64,000 nucleotides of DNA from Anaerolineae bacterium (GCA_022821805.1 JAJECX010000010.1:1-64000); one strand, 5' to 3'. Shown: positions 51,643-61,100, counted from the stretch's first letter. Notes: a model not told the origin generated them from the sequence alone. Numbers and translations are program-made.

Positions 51643-53433
51643 ATGCTCACAAGCTCCGAAATCACCGTCATCGGAATCATCGCGATCTTGTTGGGATTGA
51701 TATTCTTCACTCGGCTGCGCATCGATATCATCGCCTTGCTGGTCCTGCTGATGGTGGCGCTGGCCCAGCTAGTGCCCCCCAGCGACGCGCTCTCCGGCTT
51801 CAGCAGCTCGGTGGTCATCACCATTATCGGCTTGCTCGTGATGACCCGTGCTTTGCAGCAGACGGGTGTCATGCAGTGGATAGCTCGGCAGCTTCAATCT
51901 TATGGGAGCGGCTCCGAGGCCAAGCTGATTGCCTTGGTCATGTCGGCGGGGGCGGCAGTTTCTTTGTTTATGAACAACGTGGCCGCGGGAGCAGTGCTGC
52001 TTCCGGCTGTCCTGCAAGTATCGCGCGATAGCGGAGTCTCCGCCTCCAAGCTGATGATCCCGCTGGCATTTGGCGTCACCGTCGGCGGCATGGCGACTTA
52101 TTTCACTACTGCCAATATCTTGATGAGCGAAGTGCTGATTGCGCAAGGCATCGCTGGCTTGGGCATGTTGGACTTCGTGCCGGTGGGCGGCATGATTGTG
52201 GCGGCCGGTTTGCTTTACATGCTTTTGTTCGGTCGACAGCTGCTGCCCGATCGCGCTTCGCTGACGCAATCTTTTCATCAAATCGACCTGCGCGATACCT
52301 ATGAATTAGCCGAGCAGATGTGGCAGGTGCGTGTCACCCCCGGTTCCCGCCTGGCCAACCAGACCGTTCAGGAAAGCGATATCAATGCCGAATTAGGTTT
52401 GACGGTGGCCGCCGTCTGGCGCGGACGCGAGACCATCACCATCCCCAAATCCAACCAGATGATTTATCCCGCCGATGAGCTGCTGATCGTCGGGCGCGAA
52501 GACCGGCTGGAGCAGTTGCTGGCTTGGGGAAACGAACTCATCGAAAGCGATAAACACGCCGTACAGGGCGTGCTGCCGATTGAGCCGATTGAGATCATGA
52601 TTGCGCCCCGTTCTACTGCCATTGGCAAGACGCTCTCGCAAATGAAGCTCAACCGCGACGCCGGCTTGCTGGCGATGGCGCTCTGGCGCGACGGGCAGAG
52701 CTTCCACACGGATGTACGCAAGATGCCGCTTCAAGTCGGCGATGCGATTTTGGTTGTGGGCAAATCCTCAGACATTCAAAACCTGTCGAACAACAGTAAT
52801 TTTATCTTGCCGGCCGGCGAGTATTCGGCGCAAGCGATAGAAAGCCGCAAAGCGCCATTCGCCGTCGGCATCACTGTCATGGTTCTGGCGCTCGCCGTCT
52901 TGCAAATCCTGCACTTGCCTATTGCCATGCTGGCAGGGGCAGCCGCCATGGTCCTGACGCGCTGCTTGCGGATGGAGGAGTTTTACGCGGCTGTGGACTG
53001 GCGGACGATCTTTTTGGTCGCCGGCATGCTGCCGCTCAGTCTCGCCCTCACCGAGACCGGCTTGGCTGACCGCGTCGGCGCCTTCCTGGAAATGAGCCTT
53101 ATGAACGCCAGCCCGCTTCTGCTGTTCGCGGTGATCGCCCTGCTGACGATGCTAGTCGTTCAAGTCATAGGCGGGCAAGTAACGCCGTTGTTGGTCGGTC
53201 CAATCGCCATCAACGCGGCGCTGCAAATGGGCATCGACCCGCGCGCCATGGCGGTGGCGGTGGCAATGGCTTGCTCGCTGGCTTTCATTACGCCCATATC
53301 CCATCCGGTGAATATCTTGATGATGGGGCCGGGCGGCTATAAATTCAGCGACTTTTCCAAGGTGGGCATCGGCATGACGATTGTGACGCTGCTGACGATG
53401 CTGCTGGGCTTTTCGCTGCTCTGGGGGGTTTAG
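51643..53433 (+). CDS. SLC13/DASS family transporter with two RCK_C (TrkA-C) domains
   Basis: A 596-residue membrane protein. Two halves of a sodium-coupled anion transporter (SLC13/CitMHS-like, about residues 1-210 and 410-596, with MSAGAAVSLFMNNVAAGAVL and SLAFITPISHPVNILMMGPG) flank two cytosolic RCK_C domains near residues 220-300 and 310-395 (DTYELAEQMWQVRVTPGSRL and IEIMIAPRSTAIGKTLSQMK). Such proteins carry sulfate, dicarboxylates or other anions; RCK_C domains bind small ligands that gate transport. Its stop overlaps the convergent DUF4276 gene by a few bases. Confidence 0.92.
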   Translation: MLTSSEITVIGIIAILLGLIFFTRLRIDIIALLVLLMVALAQLVPPSDALSGFSSSVVITIIGLLVMTRALQQTGVMQWIARQLQSYGSGSEAKLIALVMSAGAAVSLFMNNVAAGAVLLPAVLQVSRDSGVSASKLMIPLAFGVTVGGMATYFTTANILMSEVLIAQGIAGLGMLDFVPVGGMIVAAGLLYMLLFGRQLLPDRASLTQSFHQIDLRDTYELAEQMWQVRVTPGSRLANQTVQESDINAELGLTVAAVWRGRETITIPKSNQMIYPADELLIVGREDRLEQLLAWGNELIESDKHAVQGVLPIEPIEIMIAPRSTAIGKTLSQMKLNRDAGLLAMALWRDGQSFHTDVRKMPLQVGDAILVVGKSSDIQNLSNNSNFILPAGEYSAQAIESRKAPFAVGITVMVLALAVLQILHLPIAMLAGAAAMVLTRCLRMEEFYAAVDWRTIFLVAGMLPLSLALTETGLADRVGAFLEMSLMNASPLLLFAVIALLTMLVVQVIGGQVTPLLVGPIAINAALQMGIDPRAMAVAVAMACSLAFITPISHPVNILMMGPGGYKFSDFSKVGIGMTIVTLLTMLLGFSLLWGV

Positions 53434-54107
53434 GCGCTTAGGGCTGGCAGGGTTTCGAGCTTGGCGAGCCAAGCGCTGAAGAGCGGGCATTCCCGGCGGA
53501 TTTTGGGTAAGCCGATTTCGAGTGCGGCTAGTACTCCCATCGTCGGTTTTTCATATTCAGGATAGATCCTTGCAATCTGCTTACTAGGCGCCGTTCGAGG
53601 ATTGTCATTTATATCCTCGGGCGTTGAAAAGCTGTCACGTATCGACGCGAATCTGCTCTTGAGACGTGGCCTGTCCATGCCATTGGCTAATCCAGCAGGG
53701 TCGCTAAACAAGAGTCCCTCAAACTCATGCATCTGTACATAAGGAATAAATCTGCTCAACACGTATTCATCAAATTCAGTTTTCAGTTGGGACATCAAGC
53801 AATTGGAAACCATAAGAGCCTTTTCCCCCACCTTCGCCTTATAAGAAGCCTCCAACTTGCCAGGAAACTCATTTGAAAGGCCATAATAGTCGATGAGAGT
53901 CGTGCAATGGGGCTGATGGCCGCCTAGCAGTAACGGTTTGAGACTATGTAGTATTCGAACAAATCTAACATCACCACCCTTCTGACCGTGCTTCCCGATG
54001 AGCGTGGGAGTAAGAACTATATCGAGTGGACGGAAATGAGGCCTAAGAAGTTCTTGAACGAACGTTGCCTCAGTCTGCCCTTCACATATAACGTATACTT
54101 GAGTCAC
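53430..54107 (-). CDS. DUF4276 family protein (TOPRIM-like), partner of AAA ATPase
   Basis: A 225-residue DUF4276 protein. GTG at 54107 overlaps the TGA of the ATPase gene (GTGA), so the two are translated in a coupled manner. The start CEGQTEATFVQELL (E9) resembles motif 1 of TOPRIM nucleases (EGxTD), TTLIDYYG (D73) could supply the metal-binding aspartate and MHEFEGLLFSD (E128, E130) a later acidic cluster. This is analogy by eye. Such proteins are often found beside OLD-like ATPases; together they look like a split ATPase-nuclease defence system. Confidence 0.85.
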   Translation of the reverse strand: MTQVYVICEGQTEATFVQELLRPHFRPLDIVLTPTLIGKHGQKGGDVRFVRILHSLKPLLLGGHQPHCTTLIDYYGLSNEFPGKLEASYKAKVGEKALMVSNCLMSQLKTEFDEYVLSRFIPYVQMHEFEGLLFSDPAGLANGMDRPRLKSRFASIRDSFSTPEDINDNPRTAPSKQIARIYPEYEKPTMGVLAALEIGLPKIRRECPLFSAWLAKLETLPALSA

Positions 54108-55252
54108 GCAGGCAGTCTCCCGCCGAGTACATTCTTCTCCCACAGTTCGCCTACCGTGTATTCTTTGAGCCACATATCGAATTGGGTCTCGTCGAGACGA
54201 TTGAACACCGATACCCCGTCCACTCGTTCAACAACGATCAGATCATCAATAGAGAATTCGTTCAAGAAAGGAACGGACTGAGTTGCCGCAATAATCTGCA
54301 TTCTATGGGAAGCTGAACGGATAAGGGATCCCAGCAAAGTGATGGCATGAGGGTGCAAGCCGAGTTCTGGTTCATCTATGATTATCGTAGATGGCGGATC
54401 GGGTTGCAGCAGTGCCGTAACTAAGCATATGAACCGTATTGAACCGTCCGAGAGTTGGCTTGGAAGCAGAGGATAGTCGCTACCGTTTTGTCTCCATGTG
54501 AGTTGGATCAGGAATTCGTCCGGACGTATTTCCTCTGGCTCAAGTACAAAGTCATCAAAAAACGGTATAGCCAACCGTACTAGCTTTCGTATTTGGCTAT
54601 AAGTGTCGGGCCTTTGACGATTCAAGGCAAAGAGGTACGCCGCGAGATTTGATGCGTCAGTTCGCAAATACTCATTGTCTTGTAGTTCTCCCTTGCGCTT
54701 CACCAGCGCAGTGTCGCTAGTATCATGAAAATGGAAGATTTTCCAAGCCGAAATGGAAGCATAGCAGTATCTAGCTATCATCTGGTTGGAATGTTTCAGT
54801 TGTGATTCGTTGTGCCCTGAACCCAAAAAGCGACGAATGCCGTCGGCATAAATACCGTCAAAATACGCATCTTCCGTTGAGAACGCAAACTCTCCGGTTA
54901 GGCTGGGGGTCAAGACGAATTTGTAGCCGTTATTGCCGAACTCAATGAAGGACTCAAGGTGCACAGTTTCCTTGACGCCGTAGCTAAGGATTCGGTCACT
55001 TCCTCCTTGTTTTGCCACCCAAACTTGAAGCCGCCCTTCCACCATCTCTCGCAGCATCCGAAAATAGGAAATGAAGTTACTCTTACCAGCGCCGTTTGGT
55101 CCGATAAGAACATTCAACGGGCGAAGTTGAAGTTCTTCGAGTCTACGAATAGACTGAAAACCGTGAATAGATAGTTGTCGAATAGGATATTTCTCAACCA
55201 CGGCGCTTCGCCTGACACTTCCGCAATTTCGATTGACATACAATAATACCAT
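54104..55252 (-). CDS. AAA family ATPase (AAA_21/AAA_15-type, OLD/RecF-like)
   Basis: A 382-residue SMC/ABC-like ATPase. Walker A GPNGAGKS is at residues 51-58, the ABC-type signature LSDGSIRF at 267-274, Walker B IIIDEPELGLHP at 290-301 and AATQSVPF follows. The middle insert (residues 70-250) has no familiar motif. ATG at 55252 is used, but GTG further down and other starts cannot be excluded because the N-terminus is poorly conserved. It is transcribed with the DUF4276 gene that overlaps its end. Role in phage defence is inferred from the pair. Confidence 0.88.
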   Translation of the reverse strand: MVLLYVNRNCGSVRRSAVVEKYPIRQLSIHGFQSIRRLEELQLRPLNVLIGPNGAGKSNFISYFRMLREMVEGRLQVWVAKQGGSDRILSYGVKETVHLESFIEFGNNGYKFVLTPSLTGEFAFSTEDAYFDGIYADGIRRFLGSGHNESQLKHSNQMIARYCYASISAWKIFHFHDTSDTALVKRKGELQDNEYLRTDASNLAAYLFALNRQRPDTYSQIRKLVRLAIPFFDDFVLEPEEIRPDEFLIQLTWRQNGSDYPLLPSQLSDGSIRFICLVTALLQPDPPSTIIIDEPELGLHPHAITLLGSLIRSASHRMQIIAATQSVPFLNEFSIDDLIVVERVDGVSVFNRLDETQFDMWLKEYTVGELWEKNVLGGRLPA

Positions 55253-55331
55253 ATCGCGCGGAGCCAGCCGCTCCATGCGGAAAGCGACAATCTATTCGGC
55301 GTCAATTTATCGTAAGCTAACCGTCAGTTGC

Positions 55332-55361
55332 GTGACAGAAGTATTCGACTTAGGCTATACT
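55332..55361 (+). promoter_or_regulatory. Candidate promoter of the TrpXYZ-like ABC operon
   Basis: Plus strand: -35 GTGACA (55332-55337), 18-base spacer, -10 TATACT (55356-55361). The permease ATG is 56 bases downstream. The gap also separates the divergent AAA ATPase gene. Confidence 0.45.
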
Positions 55362-55416
55362 TTCATCTAGGAATGAGTCGATAGTTAAATTACACAGGGG
55401 CGCGAAGTATCCCGCT

Positions 55417-56466
55417 ATGACAGCTTCAGCATCTGCCACTACCCAGCCCCAAGCGTCCGCCATGAGCGCCAATCGGAGATTCATCTTGCGCGGCATCCTG
55501 TTGGCGGTCGTCGTGGCTGGCTTCATGTCGCTCGGTAACGTCAATATCGGCGCGATAGGGCAGGGGCTGGGTTACGCCTTGGCCGGCGTCACCGTGTTTA
55601 TGACCTTCCGCGTACTGGGCTTCGTCGATCTGACGGTGGACGGCGCCTTTCCCATCGGCGGCGCCGCCTGCGCCATTCTCATCGTCAACGGGCACAGCCC
55701 CGAGTTTGCGGTTTTGATGGGCTTCGTCGCTGGCGCGCTGACCGGATTGGCGACCGCCCTGATCGATATCATATTCAAAATCGAGGGCTTGCTCGCCAGC
55801 ATTATCGTGATCACAGCCGCCTATACCGTGACGCTGCATGTGATGGAGGGCAAAAGCAATATCCCCCTGCTAGGCGAAGAAACGCTGATCAGCCGCCACT
55901 CCAAAGCCTTTCGCACCTGGCTGGTCGAACAGTTCGGCGATCAAATGCGCCGGCAATCGACCAATCTGCTGGAAATCATCCTCTTCGGCTTCATCGTTCT
56001 GATTGTGCTGGGCATCCTCTACTGGTTCCTGCGCACCGAAATCGGCCTGGCGATCCGCGCGACCGGCAAAAATCCGCAGATGGTCCGCGCGACCGGCTTA
56101 AATCACAATATGATGATTGTGATCGGCTTGATGGTGGCGAATGGTTTAGCCGGGGTCGCTGGCTCGCTGGTGGTGCAGCAATTCGGCTTTGCCGATGTCA
56201 GCCTGGGCTTTGGGCTGATCGTGCGCGGGCTGGCGGCGGTGATTATCGGCGAGGTGCTGCTGCGTCCGCGCACGGTCGGGCAATTGCTGATCGCCGCCGT
56301 CACTGGAATGCTCGTATTCGACATTTCGCGCGCCTGGATCTTCAGCGCCCTGGATCTGCCCACGACCGATATTCAGTTCGTCAGCGCCCTGGTTGTGCTG
56401 GCGGCCTTGGGCGCGCCGCGGCTCTACGACCGCTGGAAGGCATATCGACAGAGACTTGGCGGATAG
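55417..56466 (+). CDS. ABC transporter permease (TrpY-like, BPD_transp_2)
   Basis: A 349-residue permease of the LivH-like TrpXYZ family, with about nine predicted helices. The segment GFVDLTVDGAFPIGGAACAILIV near residue 70 and TGKNPQMVRATGLNHNMMIVIGLMVANGLAGVAGSLV near residue 210 are hallmarks of the uncharacterised tryptophan-type ABC permeases. It is followed 8 bases later by the ATPase and by three binding-protein genes. Ligand unknown; the tryptophan role is known only from a few relatives. Confidence 0.92.
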   Translation: MTASASATTQPQASAMSANRRFILRGILLAVVVAGFMSLGNVNIGAIGQGLGYALAGVTVFMTFRVLGFVDLTVDGAFPIGGAACAILIVNGHSPEFAVLMGFVAGALTGLATALIDIIFKIEGLLASIIVITAAYTVTLHVMEGKSNIPLLGEETLISRHSKAFRTWLVEQFGDQMRRQSTNLLEIILFGFIVLIVLGILYWFLRTEIGLAIRATGKNPQMVRATGLNHNMMIVIGLMVANGLAGVAGSLVVQQFGFADVSLGFGLIVRGLAAVIIGEVLLRPRTVGQLLIAAVTGMLVFDISRAWIFSALDLPTTDIQFVSALVVLAALGAPRLYDRWKAYRQRLGG

Positions 56467-56474
56467 GTGAGCGT

Positions 56475-57269
56475 ATGCTGTCACTCGATCAGGTATCGGT
56501 AACTTTCAACGCCGGCACGCCTAACGAAGTGCGCGCGCTGCGCGATATCTCGCTCCTAGTGGAAGACGGCGAATTCGTCACCGTGATCGGCTCCAATGGC
56601 GCGGGGAAAAGCACGCTGTTCAACGTGATATCAGGCGCGGCCGAGCCCGATAGCGGGCATATACAACTGGACGAGGAGGACATCACCTATTGGCCCGAAC
56701 ACCGACGCTCCCATGATATCGGGCGCGTCTTCCAAGACCCGCGCCTGGGCACCTGTCCCGGCTTAACCATCCGCGAAAACCTGTCGCTGGCGGCCATTCA
56801 CGGACGGAACGCCGGTTTTCGCCGCGATGTAAAAATGGCGGAAGAGAGTTGGTTTTTCGAACAACTGGAACGTCAACATCTGGGGCTGGAGAACCGTCTG
56901 GATGCCGATGTCGCCTTGCTCAGTGGCGGCCAACGGCAGGCAATCACCTTGGTAATGGCGACCTTGACCAAGCCCAAGCTGCTGCTGCTGGATGAACACA
57001 CGGCCGCGCTCGATCCGAACGCAGCCGAACAGGTGATCGCGCTGACACAAGAATTAGCGGAAGCCAATGACCTCTGTGTCGTTATGATCACCCATAGCAT
57101 GCAGCAAGCTTGTGATTTGGGCGATCGCGTCATTATGATGAATCGGGGACGGATCGAGTTCGAAATCGCCGGAGAAGAGCGTAAAAACCTGCAACCGGCT
57201 GATTTGATCGATCGCTTCCATTCCTTGGCTGATGGAACCGAGCTCACCGACGCGCAGTTGCTAGGCTAA
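56475..57269 (+). CDS. ABC transporter ATP-binding protein (TrpZ-like)
   Basis: A 264-residue ATPase. Walker A GSNGAGKST is at residues 38-46, the Q-loop in VFQDPRLGTCPGLTIRENLSLA, the signature LLSGGQRQAITLVMA, Walker B LLLLDEHTAALDP, and the H-loop is THSMQQACDLGD. Aspartate-glutamate in LLDE is normal and the usual proline after it is histidine, as in other LivG/TrpZ-like ATPases. It serves the permease just upstream. Confidence 0.95.
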   Translation: MLSLDQVSVTFNAGTPNEVRALRDISLLVEDGEFVTVIGSNGAGKSTLFNVISGAAEPDSGHIQLDEEDITYWPEHRRSHDIGRVFQDPRLGTCPGLTIRENLSLAAIHGRNAGFRRDVKMAEESWFFEQLERQHLGLENRLDADVALLSGGQRQAITLVMATLTKPKLLLLDEHTAALDPNAAEQVIALTQELAEANDLCVVMITHSMQQACDLGDRVIMMNRGRIEFEIAGEERKNLQPADLIDRFHSLADGTELTDAQLLG

Positions 57270-57388
57270 GTATTGAGGCTTTGCGCTGAGGCTCTCGACC
57301 AATTCCACTGGTTGCCTGCGGGCGCCATTGTTGAGCCCCGCGCCAAACACCTGAGCGGGCATTCATTCGCGCCGCTGGAGGATTCAAG

Positions 57389-58591
57389 ATGACCAAGCAA
57401 GCTGTGCTGTTGCTAACACTGATTTCGCTGCTGTTTTCAGCGACCGCAATTGCGCAGGGCGATGGCAAACCGACGATCGCATGGCTCAAGTGGGGCGATT
57501 CGAGCAATGTTGCCCTGGCGGAAAAAGCCATCAAGGATATGTTGCAAGCTTATGGCTTTATCAATGATGAAGAGCGCGCGCTTCTGGATGACGAAAGATC
57601 GATTGAGGGAGAACACATAAACGTCATCTACGGCGATTCGCTTTTCGACCGCATGGAGGCCAACGCCATCATAGACGAAGCGCTCGACAAGGACGCCGAT
57701 GTATTCGTCACCTTCACCACCCAGATGACCCAAATCGCCTATTACGCCATCCATGAGTTTATCGATCCGCCGAAGCTGATATTCACCGTGACTTCAGGAC
57801 CCTATATCACCGGTGTAGCTGAATCTTCCTGCATCAAACCGGACTTCGTCATTGGCACGGTGCCAGTTACCAATTATGAAGACATTGTGCCTCTGCTTTT
57901 GATGCAAGATCCTGACATGAAAGTGGTCGGCACGATCTACTCGCCCCAACAGCGAGCCAGCGAAGTTGGCGTCTCGCGAATTACGGCAATCGGCGAGTCC
58001 TTGGGCTTGACCGTTGAAGCCGAGTCAATCACGGTAACGCCGGACTTGTATCAGGCGGTCGATAACCTGGCAAACCGCGGCGCCGAGGCGATCATCATCC
58101 CCATATTCACTTTTCAAGGATTCAGCCTGCTCTTGTCGCTATCGTATGACTACGGGCTGCCGGTGCTCTTTTCCGCGCCGCAGAACGCCTATCGCGGCGG
58201 AACCATCGGCGGCGGCTTCTTCGGCCTTTACAAGCAAGGCGTAATCGCCGGCGCCATGCTGGTCTCGTATCTCAATGGAGACCTCGATATATCCCAGACC
58301 AGCATCTACGAAAGCGATGATTTCGCCTTCGCCGTCAACCTCGACGCGGCCGACTTGCAAGATGTCGAAATCTCCCAAGCGCTGCTGGATGGCGCCGCCT
58401 ACGTAGTTGAAAACGGCCAGACCGCGCAAGGCGTCATAGCGGAGTTTCCCGAGGTCGAAATCAGCCTGCCGGAGATGCCCCTGGAAGAGCGCCGCGCCGC
58501 CGATCTCGAATTCCTTGCCGGGCTTGAGTGCGCGGACGAGATGATCGCCGAGCAGCAAGCGGCGCTAGACGCGGCGGCTGAATCTGAATAG
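57389..58591 (+). CDS. ABC transporter substrate-binding protein (TrpX-like), first of three
   Basis: A 400-residue binding protein of the ABC_sub_bind (PF04392-like) family with Sec leader MTKQAVLLLTLISLLFSATA. The family normally has about 320 to 340 residues; here it carries a long C-terminal tail with LPEMPLEERRAADLEFLAGL, ending in LECADEMIAEQQAAL. Cysteine in SSCIKPD (about residue 145) and that in LEC are shared by the three paralogues. GGAGG precedes the ATG. It follows the ATPase after 119 bases. Confidence 0.92.
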   Translation: MTKQAVLLLTLISLLFSATAIAQGDGKPTIAWLKWGDSSNVALAEKAIKDMLQAYGFINDEERALLDDERSIEGEHINVIYGDSLFDRMEANAIIDEALDKDADVFVTFTTQMTQIAYYAIHEFIDPPKLIFTVTSGPYITGVAESSCIKPDFVIGTVPVTNYEDIVPLLLMQDPDMKVVGTIYSPQQRASEVGVSRITAIGESLGLTVEAESITVTPDLYQAVDNLANRGAEAIIIPIFTFQGFSLLLSLSYDYGLPVLFSAPQNAYRGGTIGGGFFGLYKQGVIAGAMLVSYLNGDLDISQTSIYESDDFAFAVNLDAADLQDVEISQALLDGAAYVVENGQTAQGVIAEFPEVEISLPEMPLEERRAADLEFLAGLECADEMIAEQQAALDAAAESE

Positions 58592-58627
58592 CCCGTTAAT
58601 CTAAGTCAATGAAATAAAGGAGTTCAC

Positions 58628-59809
58628 ATGTTTCACAAGCTATTGCTTGGCATAATTGCCTTCTTGCTGCTGGTGACGCCGGCGGCGCTGGCGCAAGACA
58701 TGGAAAACCCCACTATCGCTATCTTACGCTATGGCAGGACCACCCTGAACGACCTGACCAAAAAAGGCATCCTGGACATGCTGGAAGCTTACCAGTTCAT
58801 CACTGCCGATGAGCGAGCCTTGCTCAATCAGGAGGAAGACCTGGAAGGCGAACGCGTCAACATCTTCTGGGGCGATGCCGGCATGGATTTGCCAACCGCC
58901 AATATCATGGTCGAGAATGCCTTGGACCGCGGCGCGGACATTTTGCTGACGCTGCATACGCCCTTGACGCAAGTCACCGCCAATCTCACGCTCGACCTCG
59001 ATAAGCCGCCGCTGATCATCTTCAGCATCGTATCCGCGCCTTACACCGCGGGCATCGCCGATGCCCCTTGCATCAAACAGGGCAATATCACCGGTACGCA
59101 AGCGCAAGCGCCTTATGACCAGTTCTTGCCGCTGGCGCGCTTGCAGGACCCGGACATTAGCACAATCGGTATCATGGTGAACCCAGCCGAGCCTAACAGT
59201 GTCTTCGGGGTGGCGGAAATCACAAAATATGCTGAAGCCCTCGGGATAACCGTTGTATCCGCCCCGATAGCGTCTTTGTCCGATGTGCCAGTGGCAACAG
59301 AGTCTTTGCTGGACAGCGGCGTCGAGGCGCTATTGGTTTCCTTCAGCACGGTCGAGTACCGGGCCTTGTCCGCCGTACTGGAATTGGCGGCGGAATATGG
59401 TGTTATCACGATCGGCAATACCGTCGGCCGGGTAAACCAAGGCTCGCATATCGGCGCCGGCTTCGAAGACTTTTACCGCGAAGGCGTCGTTGTCGGGCGC
59501 ATGCTGACCGCGCATTTGGAAGGCAGCATGGATGTTGCCGCGCTATCCATCAACGCTTTGCCCAGCTTTGGGGTCGCGCTGAATTTGGATGCGGCGGCGG
59601 AGGCTGGCATCCAGTTTTCGGATGAGCTGCTGAAGCTGGCGGATTATGTCATCGAAAACGGCGAAAGCACACAAGACCTAACCCCGCCCAGCCTGCCCGA
59701 CATGCCCCTGGAGGAGCGACGCGCGGCGGATTTGGAATTCCTCGCCACGCTGGAATGTAGTCCGGAGACCATCGCCGAGCAGCAAGCGCAATTGCAAAAT
59801 GCGGAATAG
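58628..59809 (+). CDS. ABC transporter substrate-binding protein (TrpX-like), second of three
   Basis: A 393-residue paralogue of its neighbours, with a Sec leader (MFHKLLLGIIAFLLLVTPAA). AAGGAG lies upstream of ATG. It has CIKQGNITGT and the C-terminal tail LPDMPLEERRAADLEFLATL, LECSPETIAEQQAQL. Similarity between the three copies runs over their whole length, so they arose by tandem duplication and may bind different ligands for one permease. Confidence 0.92.
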   Translation: MFHKLLLGIIAFLLLVTPAALAQDMENPTIAILRYGRTTLNDLTKKGILDMLEAYQFITADERALLNQEEDLEGERVNIFWGDAGMDLPTANIMVENALDRGADILLTLHTPLTQVTANLTLDLDKPPLIIFSIVSAPYTAGIADAPCIKQGNITGTQAQAPYDQFLPLARLQDPDISTIGIMVNPAEPNSVFGVAEITKYAEALGITVVSAPIASLSDVPVATESLLDSGVEALLVSFSTVEYRALSAVLELAAEYGVITIGNTVGRVNQGSHIGAGFEDFYREGVVVGRMLTAHLEGSMDVAALSINALPSFGVALNLDAAAEAGIQFSDELLKLADYVIENGESTQDLTPPSLPDMPLEERRAADLEFLATLECSPETIAEQQAQLQNAE

Positions 59810-59852
59810 CAGCTACACTGCGCCCATTACCCATCAACTTGAAGGAATTGTC

Positions 59853-61037
59853 ATGTTGTGGAAACGCATTGTACTACTTCTGGTCATGCTTGCCTTGCTG
59901 ATAACGCCAGCAGCGCTGGCGGATGACGACAAGCCAACGATCGCCTTCCTGCGCTATCGGGCCTCGGGTACAGAAGACATCACCAAACCCGGTATATGGG
60001 ATGTCTTGCAGGCTCATGAGCTAATTTCGCCAGCCGAGCGCGAATTGCTGGATGAGAACCTGGATATAAACGGCGAGCGCATCAACGTCTTTTGGCTGGA
60101 CGCAGCGAGCGACGTAACCAACATCAACGCAATGGTCGAGAAGACGCTGGACCGCGGCGCTGACATTCTGCTGACATTTTCAACGCCCGTCACCCAGATT
60201 ACCGCAAACATCACCAAGGAGATGGACGACCCGCCTGTGCTGCTCTTCGCCATCGTCAGCGCGCCCTATTCCGCCGGCATCGCTGATGCCCCTTGCATCA
60301 AGTTGCCCCATGTCACCGGCACACACATGTCGATTCCTTACGAGCAATTTGTGGCTTTGTCCAAAGTCCAACAGCCCGATATTCAGTCCATCGGCACGAT
60401 AGTTGATCCGGCGCAAACCCAAAGCGTCTATGGCGTGAGTCGGATCACTGAGTTCGGGGAAGCGCTTGGCTTGACCGTTGAAGTCGCTTCGATCGCCTCG
60501 GCGGCGGATCTTCCCCAGGCGACAGCAAGTCTGGCGGACAAAGGCGTGGAAATGGTGATGATTGGCGCAGGTTATACCGAGTCGAGGGGCATACCGGCGG
60601 TCCTTGGCGTGGCGGCAGATTATGGCATTCCCGTCTTCGGTGTATCCCCTCGCTTCATTTATCATGGCGCGGTGGTCGGCGCCGGCTTTGATGACTTCTA
60701 TGGCGAAGGCGTGACTGTCGGACGGATGATCGCCGCTTATATTGACGGCACGCTGGATGTCAGTACGACCGGCATCAGCTCGCGCGTAGACATTGGCGTA
60801 GCCGTCAATCTCGATACCGCTGAGGAATTTGGCATTGCCGTTGCCGATTCCATATTGGATTCAGCCGTCATGGTGATCGAGGACGGAGAGCTAAACGTGC
60901 TAAGCGAGCCGCCCAGTTTGCCGGAGATGTCGCTGGAAGAGCGCAAGGCGGAGGACGCGGCTTTCCTGGCCGAGCTCGAATGCACGCCGGAGCGCATCGC
61001 CGAAGAACAAGCGACGCTGGGAACAGCTCGGGATTAG
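59853..61037 (+). CDS. ABC transporter substrate-binding protein (TrpX-like), third of three
   Basis: A 394-residue paralogue with leader MLWKRIVLLLVMLALLITPA. GAAGGA precedes ATG at 59853, which is preferred to an upstream in-frame ATG at 59799 that would overlap the second copy. It has CIKLPHVTGT and LPEMSLEERKAEDAAFLAEL, LECTPERIAEEQATL. It ends the operon just before a strong terminator. Confidence 0.92.
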   Translation: MLWKRIVLLLVMLALLITPAALADDDKPTIAFLRYRASGTEDITKPGIWDVLQAHELISPAERELLDENLDINGERINVFWLDAASDVTNINAMVEKTLDRGADILLTFSTPVTQITANITKEMDDPPVLLFAIVSAPYSAGIADAPCIKLPHVTGTHMSIPYEQFVALSKVQQPDIQSIGTIVDPAQTQSVYGVSRITEFGEALGLTVEVASIASAADLPQATASLADKGVEMVMIGAGYTESRGIPAVLGVAADYGIPVFGVSPRFIYHGAVVGAGFDDFYGEGVTVGRMIAAYIDGTLDVSTTGISSRVDIGVAVNLDTAEEFGIAVADSILDSAVMVIEDGELNVLSEPPSLPEMSLEERKAEDAAFLAELECTPERIAEEQATLGTARD

Positions 61038-61070
61038 CCTTCGCAGGCAATTTGCTCAGCAAGCAGCAGG

Positions 61071-61100
61071 GGGCGGTCCGAATAGATCGCCCTCTTTTTG
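61071..61100 (+). terminator. Rho-independent terminator of TrpXYZ-like operon
   Basis: GGGCGGTC pairs with GATCGCCC across the 6-base loop CGAATA (one G-U pair), followed directly by TCTTTTTG. The T-tract ends at 61099. It is the best terminator in the window and sits 34 bases after the third binding-protein stop. Confidence 0.85.
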
